DNA from: Cladocopium goreaui
Taxonomy: Eukaryota > Sar > Dinophyceae > Suessiales > Symbiodiniaceae
Assembly: GCA_947184155.2 (NCBI GenBank)
Contig: CAMXCT020000902.1
Location: 248,001 to 312,000, forward strand
DNA length: 64,000 nt
Direction of reading: 5' to 3'
Positions 36,786 to 47,111 of this stretch are shown here, piece after piece; position 1 is the first letter of the stretch, and every line of letters starts with the position of its first letter. The notes beneath the pieces are model-generated. The model was not told the DNA's origin, searched no databases, and saw only the letters and a program-made list of their open reading frames with translations. A program made the translations under genes and the position numbers.

Positions 36786-37199
36786 TCAAGCGCCGAAGGT
36801 CATGCCGGACATCCGTCGGTAGATGCGGCGATAATCCAAGGGGAACAAGGCCTTCATGAATTCCATTTCGCTGATTCCTGGCGAGCCATGAAGAGAGAGC
36901 CCAAACAGAGCCATCAGAGCGACGAATCGTGTGATGTTGAAATGACCCTGGTGACCATTAAACCATCATGAAAATCAGCATTACAATATATATATATATC
37001 ACCATCATCCCATATATCAATATCCTCATATATTATATCCCATATATGGTGATATATACCCTATATTTTAAATCACCATGGATACCGACATCTAAAATCT
37101 GTGTTCAGCCCAGCCATCCCTTGGATCCCTTGGCATCCTCCATCTCCATTTGAATCAAAGGCCATGAAGAGTTCGGACGCCTGTTTTAAACTGTCGGAT
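36786..37199 (-). CDS. K+ channel EF-hand 2, split by an intron, and C-terminus
   Basis: The exon at 37138-37199 ends SLKQASELFMAFDSNGDG, and the last exon 36786-36877 reads ISEMEFMKALFPLDYRR... to a TGA stop. Only a GA donor (GGAG|GATGCC) joins them as FDSNGDGGISEMEF, a perfect 12-residue EF-hand loop interrupted after position 6-7. Confidence 0.82.
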
Positions 37200-40100
37200 C
37201 TGCGGGGAGATCGGAGAATCGGATCTGCGTCCCTCTTTGGGACGGGTGTTTCCATGGAGATTGGAATGGCGATTTTATGGTTGAAAAAAGGGATTTAAAT
37301 GGTGATTCATAGGGATTCAAACAAGAATTGGGATGGTGATGGCTCCATCGAGCACAAGCCTGTCCTTTTTGTCAGGTTGTGTACCACTGTCCGGCAGACG
37401 TCCCGCAACCAGTGAAATCTACAAGTGAAATTAAATGAGTTGTAGATATGTCTCCGTCACTTCTCATGAATTCACTCCACATTACAGTATGGTGGTTGCC
37501 ACAATTATAGAACGGAAGTTGAGGAGTACGAAAGTACGGTTGTTTACCGTACCCTGTTGTTCCATAATTCCTGTTTCCTCAGAACATTGGGAAAAAATAT
37601 TACTCTCAACTTACTCCTAACTTTTTTGTTCTATAATTCTTGTTTGTGTTCCATAAGTGTGTGTTTCCCCCCATATTTCTAACATTTACCAATTCTGTTC
37701 TATAATTGCGTGTTCTATAATTGCCTGTCTTATAATTAAAATTGCAATAATTCTGTTCTATAATTACGGCTTCTATGTACATAATATCCAAATCATGGCC
37801 ACAATTATAGAACGGAAATTGAGGACCACAAATTAATTACTGTATAGACCAGGATCCGAATCCGCGCGGATTCCGGATCCGAAGGAGTACGAAAGTACGG
37901 TAAAATACCGTAATTTTTGTACTCCTAATTCCATTCTATAATTGTGGCAACGCCTGTACTGATAGATGACTATATGTGTAAAATATGATAAATAAAAAAG
38001 TGCTTATATCTCATATCAAATGGTGTATGTATATATATATATATGTATATCATACCAATTTGATCCAATTTGAGTATGAATGTCCTCATGCAAAGCTCCA
38101 AAAACATCCAGCACACCTCCGAGGGTTTGATGCCAACCCTCATCGTAGCCACCAAGTCCTGGGTTGATCTCAGTGATTCTTTGCGCGTTTCGTTGTGGAT
38201 AGACGTGTCACAACACCTGCTTTTCCGTGGTACGCGTTTTTGATATATATGATAGACAATATAGGTTTTTTGTCCAAAATAGACACATAGATGTATTGAT
38301 TGTGTAGATATATATATATACTATAATAATACATACATATATATATATATGTATGTATGTATGTATAGAGACAGAGAGAGATACGGAGATGTGGAGGTAT
38401 GTAGATGTGGAGAGAGGGAGACGTTGAGATATAGATATCCATATATTACACAGATATCTCGCCCTACCATGTTTTCAGCCACATCTGCTTGATCCTGGAA
38501 CCGAGATTTTATGCAGTTGAGTCACGCATTCTGAAGAGATCAGTTTTGAGATGTTCCAAGTGTTGATTCAAAACAACCAGAGATGCAGAGAGGAATGGAT
38601 CAAAATTGACAAGAATCACTTCCTGAAGGTGGAGCGTTGGTTTTGAACCCCGATGTTTGTATATATAGATTGTATATGGTTGCCCTATCATGTTACAGTA
38701 TCTCATGTGATGTTTGCTCATGTTGTATCATGTGATCTATCCCCATCTTGGACAAATCTTCACCACTTGCCGAGCTGCACAGAACTCTTCCATTTCCAAA
38801 TCGCCGTTGCCATCTTTGTCAAACTTCTTAAAGAGCTTTGGCATGTCTTCTGGAGTTGCAGGGTGGCATGACAGACCAGTAGCTGGAACAGGGCTGGGAT
38901 TAAAAGTGCTCATGCATATGGGCAGAAAAAATGACATCTCGACGGATACATGATCGGGGATGTCTAACAGCCAAAAATGGAACGGGGAATTGCAATGATC
39001 TGGAAATATGTTTGTTGTCACCAACCTGACATGTCTTCCGGCGCTTTCACTTGCCAATCTTCGTAAATCGTTGAGCTCGCTGAAGTCGAAATTTTCTCAG
39101 ATAAATGCTACTATAACACTTTGGGACAAATAAACGCTGGGAATTGAACAAACCTGGTAGATCACCCAAACTCCTGTTTTCCCCAAGGTTTCAGAAAACT
39201 TCTGGGAGTTTTCCCGCCTGCCGTGTAGCCCAAATTCTTTAACCTTCGACGGGTCTGCGTCATCAGGAGAATTCGGTGCCGGTCGGCCCAGGTATTGGAC
39301 ATTGCATTGCCCAGAACCTGGGAACCGAAAAAAAAACCTGCGGTAATGGATGGTAATGGTATCTAATCAACCTCATATATTTTTCAGTATCTGAAAAAAA
39401 TGATGGTTGGGTTTTGTCTGAAAATTGTAGACCCCCCATATTCAAAGTATTGCCAAGCGTTTTTCAGTTTAAGTGGCATTTTTACACCAACATCCACATT
39501 CGAATATGGTCTCCAGTTTGCCACAGTTTGGCCATCCCCGGTTTGCATCCTCCAATTCCACATCCTGTTCCAATCCAAGGCTGCCATGGCACAGAGAGAG
39601 GCATTGCCATGAAGAGAACGCTGATGAGACAAAGAACACCCGCCAGAATCTTCCCGGGCCAGGTTACTGGGGCCATATCACCTGCTGAAAAACTGGACTC
39701 CCAGCTGTGGAAAAGGACTCCCAGCTGTTTTTTAAAAGGCAACGCTTCGAAATTGGAGGAACTGACTGAGTCAACCCGAAAATCCATGACTTAAATCGTG
39801 GTGTTTCTCGTCAAGGTCTCACAGAAATCCACAGCTTTGCTAGTCTTTGGTGCCTAAGATCAAGTGGTGAATCAAAACCCGGAGATTTACATCTGGTGTT
39901 CCAATCAAAATGTACCTAGAATTCAGCACTTGTCCCTGCCAAAAACAAAAACACGGCTTTGTAAATATCCCAGTTTGCAGCCAAAGGTTAAAGGATCCTA
40001 AATCATCCAAGGATCATCCCGCTTAATCCCTAGCTCCAGGTGTTTATTATTTGGGCAGGAGGGGCCAGGGGGACGGTTTAGTAACCGGGGGAATTCCTAC

Positions 40101-43100
40101 CCAGTTCCCAGCCAGCCCTGGGGTTTGTGGTCCAAGCGTCAGGTGCCCACGGTGGTGACCGTCACAGTACAGAGATAGATCGATTCCGACAGGGACTGGT
40201 TGCTCTGTGCTGGCTCCAAAACGTAAAGGATGCATCCGAAGAAGAGAACCTCAGAACTTTATAGGGCTTTCCAGGAACTTTCAGAAACTTGACGCAGTGT
40301 TGATTTTTGGGCGGAAAACGTGAAAGAAAAATAAATCAAGAAACTTCTGGGTTCCTACACACGTTACTCATTTTTCCTCAAGGTTGAGTGTATGAAACCG
40401 CATCTGCTCACAGGGTGAACCATCCCAGCTGCCTCCCAGCCAGGCCGCAATCAAACAAACTAAGAACAGCAAAAGCTTCAGAGCATCGAAAGTCGTCGAC
40501 AGTACGTGCCTTGGGCACGGGGTTACCCACAGAAAAAAATCAGAATTGATGGACATTTTAGAATATATTTTACTATTCAACTACGCAAGTTGGAGGGGTG
40601 ATTATGTTTTAGTTACTGCCTTAGCCTATATTCAACATGCAAAAACATGTCAAGGAATGAGATAACCCAAAGATGGGGCTGGGACATCAACCTCTGCTTG
40701 TCTTCAAAAGGGATGTTGTGATGAAGATATGAAGCGACGCACATTGCCACCAGTACAAAGTCTGAAAGTGAGATGGGTCGCTCCAAAGGTGGATGGTCAA
40801 TATATTATGGTTTGAAATGAATCAAAAGATGGTAAATATATGAAATAACATTACATCAATATAATATTATGTTAATCACTTACAATGATGAAAAATTGCC
40901 CAAACATCTGGCCTCAACTGGGTCTTAAGCTTGACCCCAGATATGGGAATTGAAATTGGATGGAGAATCTCCAAGAATTGGGCTCCTCATGACATCTCAT
41001 TTCCAGTCATTTCAGCATCCAAAAGTCGATTTGTGGAACGGGCATTCCTCCCAAGAAGATGTCCAAATCGCACGTTGACAAGAAGAATCAGGGTTAGTTG
41101 AATGGAAAATTTACAAGAGATTAATTCAGCTGATGGTTTCCTGTCATTTCAACCAAATCCAGAATCTTGGCTCAATCCGGGTGCCGCTCGTGATCTCAAC
41201 ACTGCAACCAATCGAAGGTCCCTGTGATCTGTTGGAAAATTGGCTTTCTCATATAATTAGTTAGTTTGCTGAAATCAACCCAAAAACCTTCCATCATCAT
41301 CCCAAAAACGGTTCTATGGTTATCCCATCATCAAAAGTCCCCTCCAAGGTGCAGTAGAAGCTGCAGCTTCTGGAACTTTCGGATCAGTTTCAGTTGCCTT
41401 ACCACCGGAACGAAGCAGCACAGCAGCGCGTGCACCGCCAGGTTCTCGTCCACCGTGGGGGTGGCGATACCGTAGGCGATGCGGAAGCCCAGAGGGACGA
41501 TGGCCAAGAGGTCCAGGACGTTGTAGGCGTTCTTCAGGAACGCCTACAACGCGGGGAGCTCAAAAAGCCCAAAAAAACACGTCCCAAACGTCGTGGTTTT
41601 TTGGGGGGCGAGCGTTGAACATGGGATGCGTCGGAATTTCGGAGCTTGTCCCAAATGGAATGGTTTCTGATCAAAAACTCACGTAAACATGGGATGCAAA
41701 CAATGTTGATCTAATTAGCCCGTGGCGGTCCCAGCCACACCAATGTGGGGATGTGTCAAGCCGCTAGCCATTAGGGTACCCTCCGGTGTCATCAAATTGG
41801 CTAGCTGGGAAATCACGTTTTTTGAGATTTATTTCTGGGAAACCATCTATAAATGTAGGATGTTCCATTGTCATGTTTGCTTGGATGTGGGTATATGAAT
41901 ATTCCATGAGTATGTGGGGTACCCCAAGATGGGATGGTTTACTGTGTCTACTAATCGACCAAAACTGATGCTTCTGCCATGAATGTTGACTGATAAACGA
42001 GTCACTGAAGGTTTGGTGGCGTTTGGAGAGTTTCATCTCTAGTACAACATCAAGGAAAAATGACACTATCAAAGGTGTGAAGCATCAGAAAAGCTGGAGT
42101 GCTGAAAGGTTATCTTTGAAGCCTGAATTGTCATGGAAGGCTTCCTTCAAAGTTCCCTTTTTTGAGACGCCCCTGCGTCACCCGGAATCCCAACATTGCA
42201 GCCCGCATGGTGATGTTTTGACTTGCCCAGCATGGTTGGCTATAAAGGGTGACGTTCTTGGAGAAATACCCTCTGGTAATGACTAACATAACTATGGAAA
42301 ATCACCATGTTTAATGGGAAAATCCACTATTTCTATGGCCATTTTCAATAGCTATGTTAGTCATTACCAGAGGGTATCCTTTAAATAATGAGCGGATCTG
42401 GAAAATCTCTCCATTTCTGGAGGAAATTGCCATGAAAATTGAGCGAATGTTTTCCGCTGCCATCTGAGAAATTGAGGGTATGGCAAGTGATTCTTCCATT
42501 GCCCAACAACCTGCCGGGAGATCTGTCTATCCTGGTACCCCCTGGAGTGAAAAATCCCACGAAATATGAAGAGATCCCCAAGTTTTTTTGTTCCAAGCAG
42601 TCCTGGCTAAATGTACCCAATCCCTGCACATGATTGGCAAGTGACTTGAATGTGACTTAAACGCTTATCACGGAGCATGATTAGGATATATTATATCTGA
42701 TATATCATGATATATCTAACATTGTTCAAAAGTGGATATATCATGATATATCTAGTTCAAGTAGAAAAAATCATCAGTTTGTCATCACATGCCCTTTCTT
42801 AAAAAAATGCCTAAAAGGCTCGGTGCTATGTCGCGTCTCCCTGTTTGATCCACGGAGTCCACCCTGTTCAGCATCCCAGGGACCAGTCTTTGGGCGCTTG
42901 AGATCCAATGGATGATGAATTCCAACAGCATGAGCCCCTGGAAGATGGGGAACCCTCTGGTAAACATACAAATAGCTATTGAAAATGGCCATAGAAATAG
43001 TTGATTTTCCCATAAAAAATGGTGATTTTCAATAGCTATGTTAGTTTACCAGAGGGAAATGCTGTTTTGGTCAAGAAGGGAATCAGCTTGGTGGAAAAAA

Positions 43101-44690
43101 AAACTACTGGTGCGTTTTACGTAGGGAATGGATGGGTTGGGAATGGGGTTGCTGGGATGATGACATTACTAGTGATGACTGGGATCATTCCCAAAAATTC
43201 CCTGCTATATAAGCACCAGTAAGACTATGGAAAAAAATGTACCCAACAAAACAAGTGAAAAAAAAAACTTATGATGTGAAAAAAAACATGAAAAATGATG
43301 ACAACCCATGAAAAAACGATATTAGTTATTAGTGAAAACCACATGAAAAAAGTGGAAGACGTATATGGTCAAAAATTCTAGTTTTGGACACTGGAAAAGA
43401 GGTGGGAATCCTAGCGTCCTGAGGGATATCTGGTGACATATCTGGTGACAAGTGCAACGGTTTCGAGATCTTTCTGAGAAACCTCTGGCTCTGGCGAAGT
43501 TAACAGCTCTTTAACCGGTCCAAATTCGAAAGTCCATCTGTTGTTGCGATGTTTTTTTTCACTCGCACTATCCTTCTTTCCTCTCGTTTCACTTCACTTT
43601 TTTTTGTGATTCCCTGGTTGTTATGCGCCATAGTCAGATTACATGGCAATTTTAACCATGGTGGCCATGAATGGTCCTCTACCTCTGCCATGGGTTGGAA
43701 CCCGCCCGCCTCGATGGTGATCTGGGCCACCCCCTCGGCGAAGCGCGACACCGGCGGTTCTGAGGCCGCTTGCCAAATGGTGAAGATGATCGTCATCGTC
43801 TCAGAGAGCCAGGTCCAAGGCCCCAAGGGTCTGAACATGTGGTCCCATGTGGTCCCAAAAAATGCTTTTTTTTTAACGGGCACTGGGAAACCTGGATGGG
43901 AAATGAATCTAGGTACACCATAAGAGATGTGTACACGATGTCTAAATATTGACATATTTCAGGTCGTTTTTGTCCCAGTCACTTCTGGGACTAGTGCCCC
44001 AAAATAGAAATTAATCCGAAGTCAACATTCTTCCTGCACATGACCCATCCACAGGGAGGCGAACCTAAACCTGGAGCCTGGGTTCTTCTTGAGTCTCTGC
44101 CACTTTCACTGCCTTGCAGGCTTTATTGTACCGAATCAAATGTGGCAATGGAAAATACCGCATTCACAGATGATTTTTCAAAAAGTAACGCTTCAGTTTT
44201 TTATATAGTTCCAATTTGACCACAGGTTTCTGTCCCAGCTGCGATGAAGTAATTGGAGAAATTGGCGTAGTACCAGGCGGCATTACTGGAATCTGGGTCC
44301 TGGTCACAGCGGAATCCCCCGAAAATGGTAGGTGGTAGAACGGACCCTGAGGGAATTCAATCCGTTTCCCATGATTTTTGCCATCAAAAATTGGAATGTC
44401 CCTTGATTATCCCATGAAAATTGGGATTTCCATGGATTTCCCATGATTGTGCTATCAAAAACTGGGATTTCCCCGATGTCTTTCCGATTCGTAAGTTGGA
44501 TTTCCCTTGGTTTTCACCCAAAAATGAGACTTCCCCATGATTCTTGAAGATGGATGTCCCATAAGTTTGTCATTCAAAATGTTGACCATCAACTATACGG
44601 TGGACCTGCCATGATCTTCCGCGTCGCGACGCACCTGGAGGAAGAGCCAAACTCGCGAGACGGCAGGTTCTCGTCGGAAAAATAAGGACA
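36786..44690 (-). CDS. Voltage-gated K+ channel with C-terminal EF-hands, multi-exon
   Basis: Joined exons give one six-helix channel: S3-S4 exon 41353-41543 (NVLDLLAIVPLGFRIAYG; S4 VVRQLKLIRKFQKLQ), 40461-40509 (HVLSTTFDALKLLLFL), 40147-40249 (S5 VLFFGCILYVLEPA, pore TVTVTTVG), 39593-39681 (DMAPVTWPGKILAGVLCLIS, S6), about 39170-39317 (VLGNAMSNTWADRHRILLMT), then EF-hand exons 38767-38849 and 37138-37199 plus 36786-36877, ending at a TGA (36786-36788). It should pass K+ at a membrane under control of voltage and Ca2+. Likely upstream exons: 43690-43800 (SETMTIIFTIW, S2-like), 44225-44330 and 44612-44690. The start codon was not found. One oddity: Tyr-Gly of the selectivity filter is not recovered at the pore intron. 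Confidence 0.82.
37496..37952. repeat. Inverted-repeat element with GCCACAATTATAGAACGGAA ends
   Basis: The left end near 37497 (GTTGCCACAATTATAGAACG) and another at 37798 face the right end TTCCATTCTATAATTGTGGC near 37950. The inner element (37798-37950) carries nested palindromes: GAGTAC...GTACTC and TACGGTA...TACCGTA. GGAGTACGAAAGTACGG occurs near 37520 and again near 37880. The stretch between is rich in TTCTATAATT. Non-coding, in a K+ channel intron. Confidence 0.75.
38090..38622 (-). CDS. K+ channel linker exons between the EF-hands
   Basis: 38526-38622 (EVILVNFDPFLSASLVVLNQ, AG acceptor after CCTTCAG, GT donor) joins in frame to AARQ of EF-hand 1. About 38095-38195 (DLVATMRVGIKPSEVCWMFL) follows. 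A further weak island lies at 37345-37400. These form the helical link between EF-hands. Confidence 0.55.
38767..38849 (-). CDS. K+ channel EF-hand 1 exon
   Basis: EDMPKLFKKFDKDGNGDLEM then EEFCAARQ. The loop D-K-D-G-N-G-D-L-E-M-E-E has all canonical Ca2+ ligands. GT donor GTGGTG. Confidence 0.88.
39593..39681 (-). CDS. K+ channel pore-exit and S6 exon
   Basis: GDMAPVTWPGKILAGVLCLI and SVLFMAMPLS match the block after the K+ filter and S6. The GT donor (GTGCCA) joins VLGNAMSNTWADR in the next exon, as expected just after S6. Confidence 0.87.
40147..40249 (-). CDS. K+ channel S5-pore exon
   Basis: VLFFGCILYVLEPAQSNQSL is S5 and turret; SIYLCTVTVTTVG is the pore helix and filter start. The donor appears to be GTGG|GCACCT, the same hexamer used after S4. 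Confidence 0.85.
41353..41543 (-). CDS. K+ channel S3-S4 exon (voltage sensor)
   Basis: AFLKNAYNVLDLLAIVPLGF is S3 and VVRQLKLIRKFQKLQLLL is S4, with Arg/Lys about every third residue. The donor must be CT|GCACCT (GC type) to join HVLSTTFDALKLLLFL in 40461-40509. The acceptor sits inside a 14-bp perfect hairpin (41519-41551). Confidence 0.85.
42267..42375. repeat. Inverted-repeat element family A
   Basis: TACCCTCTGGTAATGACTAA to TTAGTCATTACCAGAGGGTA. The arms match for about 25 bp, with GACTAACATAACTATGG inside. It lies in an intron of the K+ channel gene. Confidence 0.88.
42952..43057. repeat. Inverted-repeat element family A
   Basis: ACCCTCTGGTAAACATACAA to TTAGTTTACCAGAGGGA. Intronic in the K+ channel gene. 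Confidence 0.85.
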
Positions 44691-45113
44691 CCGAAGCATT
44701 GCTGGGTCTCTTCATTTGCAAGCGACCTCAGCGCCAAAAGTGACAATGAAATACCTGATAAATATATATTTGTTGATTAAAAAAATTGGTTCATGGCTTG
44801 TGTGTCAAATTGCCATATCATAATCCCAAAAAACTGCAGTTCATGTTGATAACTCCTGTGGGTTATCAAAAAACAATCATTTTTTTTGCCAATACACCAG
44901 TTGTAGGTTTTAAGACCCCCAACTATAAGCAACAGGTCTCTTCATGCAAGCAACCTGTGGATTTGGTGGAAATCTGGTACCTGTCCTAACTTTTCTAGGG
45001 GTTTCTGTACATGTTCGCGTCATTCAATTCTGGGGTGTCAATGTAACAGCCAAAATCATGGATTTGCATTGGAAAACTACCATATGTTCCCATAATATAT
45101 ACATATATGCATA

Positions 45114-45125
45114 TTATAATTATAT
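45114..45125. other. Candidate target-site duplication, 3' side of LINE
   Basis: TTATAATTATAT, identical to 55772-55783. Moderate support only, because the surrounding DNA is AT-rich. Confidence 0.55.
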
Positions 45126-45275
45126 TTTATTTATTCCACTCTGCTCGAGTCCTGTTCTGGACGCCTGCTTGCAGGCACGTCTCAAAAGCTGCTGTAGCGA
45201 GACATGCGTGCCCAAGGTCTTCACTTCATGTCTGTTGACATGGCTACTAGCCTAGGGACCAAAATTGAAACAAAT

Positions 45276-47111
45276 CTAAAAGTCGCCCATGTTCTTCCAG
45301 TAATCGCTCGTCATTTCTATGCCTTTTGCTCCCACCATGTACGGGTCAAAACCTGCGGCCAGAGCATCCAATGCTTGCTGTAAGAGTTCTGGATCTTCTT
45401 CAAATCCCTCTTCAGTCAAACCCTGGGCATAACGTAAATGAGCTTCGGCGATCACTTTGCACATCAAAGGGGGGTAGGCTTTCGCTTTGGCCGTACGCCA
45501 CCCTTTTTTGTTGCTCTCCCGTCCACCTAACCATTCCGTTGGCTTCCAACCCGGTTGGTAGTGCTTGAAGAGCTCCATGGCGAAATTCTCAAGCCTTCCA
45601 GTGAGCAATGATGTGGGCTTTGTAAAGGGCTGTCCTAACGGACCTTGAATAAAATCAATTCTTTTGACATCTGCTGCCAACAAGAGTTGTTGGATCATTG
45701 CTGAATCCCAAATGGTCCAGCGTCCTTCACGACCCTCAACTCCTTTGGGGTGCTCCAATGAAAAGGAGGCACCAAAACAATATGCCAAAACCATCAGGGA
45801 CAACGCTTTCATCATGAGCAAAGTTCCTACAAAGCACTGTGTAACTTCTTGTAGGGTAAGGTCATCCTTGCCCCATGGAGACTGCACGTCACGTAATGGT
45901 CTCGGTGCTGGGCCATCGTTCACCTCCATCCATCGTGCCAGTGTGTAAGTCTCGCATGGGGGTGCAGCATGCACCCCCGTGACTTTGCGCGCCATAATGA
46001 GGCGGCGCCACAAACCATCCTCAAGGATATTGCCAAACTTTTGATCAATGGCAAGATCCACACTGATCGGTTGGACATTGCCTTGCCACTCCATCCAGCT
46101 GGCAATGTCCGAATATCGGCGATGACCAGAAAATAGGATCAACACATATTTCTGGCCTGTCGACATCGGCCGTGGAATCCAATCAAAGGCAGGTAGCCAG
46201 TGCTTCAGCTTTCCAAGCAACTCCACTTCCAAAGCTGCTGCCGCCTTATTGATGCTGCAAACACTCATGTCTCCAACTTTACGAGATGTCTTACTCCTAC
46301 CTCCCTGCCCGGGCGGGAGCATGCCAAACGCAGACCACTGCCTCAATTCTTCACTTGATGGCTTGCCAGTCTCACCTGCATCAACATCCCGTTTCTGTAA
46401 AGTTGAAATCATTTCATGCTGTTCACACGGCCTCCACAAAGAATCAACCTTTGCATCCAACAGCCCTGTCTGGTGCATTGCCAATCCCTGTTTTCTGTCC
46501 AGTTCATCCAAACGATTGGCCTCTGCAACTTCCATAGGATAAAACCTCCTGCACTGTCCAATCCAACAATCAGTGGTTCCCATATGGAGATGACGCAAAA
46601 GTCTGGGCCTTGTGTGGAAAAACCTCTTGCAAATGCGACAACAAGCATCCGTGGCAAAACGCCTCATAGCCATCCTGTAGCCATGCTTGCGCTGCTGATG
46701 GACTGCCAAAGCTGCTTGGGAAGCAAAAGTGACATGGCAAATTTCACACGCACTGACCTCACTGTCTCTCTGGTTCAAATCCTCTTCATCCACTCTTTGC
46801 CATCCCATCTCACGCAACATCTGGTCTTGTTCCTCCGCATGCCCTTTCACAGTCAGAAAAGCTTTGATCTTGAGCAAATGAGATTTCTGTGCCTTCCGCA
46901 GGCCACGCTTCAAAGTGACTGCAAATGGCTGAAAATCTTTCCATGTTGCCACGTCCTCAAGGTGACTAAGCTCTTCAGGCACCAACATGTCTCCGATCTG
47001 TCTCCTCATCCAGTTAACTGCTTTCACCGCACCATGCAGCCACGATTGACCTTGCATGATCTGATGGTTGTGGAGAACAGCTCCTATCATATATTCATCC
47101 GCAACATGCAT
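45276..47111 (-). CDS. LINE ORF3: C2H2 zinc fingers and cytosine-methyltransferase-like domain
   Basis: 611 aa from the ATG at 47111; a second ATG (47088-47090) overlaps the ORF2 stop as ATGA and is a good re-initiation site. A C2H2 finger (ACEICHVTFASQAALAVHQQ then RKH) lies near residues 121-143, and a second Cys/His cluster (CCRICKRFFHTRPRLLRHLH) near 157-176. From about residue 321 comes a Rossmann-like enzyme domain: YVLILFSGHRRYSDIASW (SAM-loop-like), ISVDLA, then VHAAPPCETYTLARW with a PPC catalytic-Cys motif at about 384-386, SFSLEHPKG, and FIQGPLGQPFTKPTSLLTGR. The order (FSG, acidic strand end, PPC, LEHP for ENV, KPT) is that of C5-cytosine methyltransferases, but diverged. It may modify or bind DNA of the element or target; catalysis is unproven. 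Confidence 0.78.
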   Translation of the reverse strand: MHVADEYMIGAVLHNHQIMQGQSWLHGAVKAVNWMRRQIGDMLVPEELSHLEDVATWKDFQPFAVTLKRGLRKAQKSHLLKIKAFLTVKGHAEEQDQMLREMGWQRVDEEDLNQRDSEVSACEICHVTFASQAALAVHQQRKHGYRMAMRRFATDACCRICKRFFHTRPRLLRHLHMGTTDCWIGQCRRFYPMEVAEANRLDELDRKQGLAMHQTGLLDAKVDSLWRPCEQHEMISTLQKRDVDAGETGKPSSEELRQWSAFGMLPPGQGGRSKTSRKVGDMSVCSINKAAAALEVELLGKLKHWLPAFDWIPRPMSTGQKYVLILFSGHRRYSDIASWMEWQGNVQPISVDLAIDQKFGNILEDGLWRRLIMARKVTGVHAAPPCETYTLARWMEVNDGPAPRPLRDVQSPWGKDDLTLQEVTQCFVGTLLMMKALSLMVLAYCFGASFSLEHPKGVEGREGRWTIWDSAMIQQLLLAADVKRIDFIQGPLGQPFTKPTSLLTGRLENFAMELFKHYQPGWKPTEWLGGRESNKKGWRTAKAKAYPPLMCKVIAEAHLRYAQGLTEEGFEEDPELLQQALDALAAGFDPYMVGAKGIEMTSDYWKNMGDF

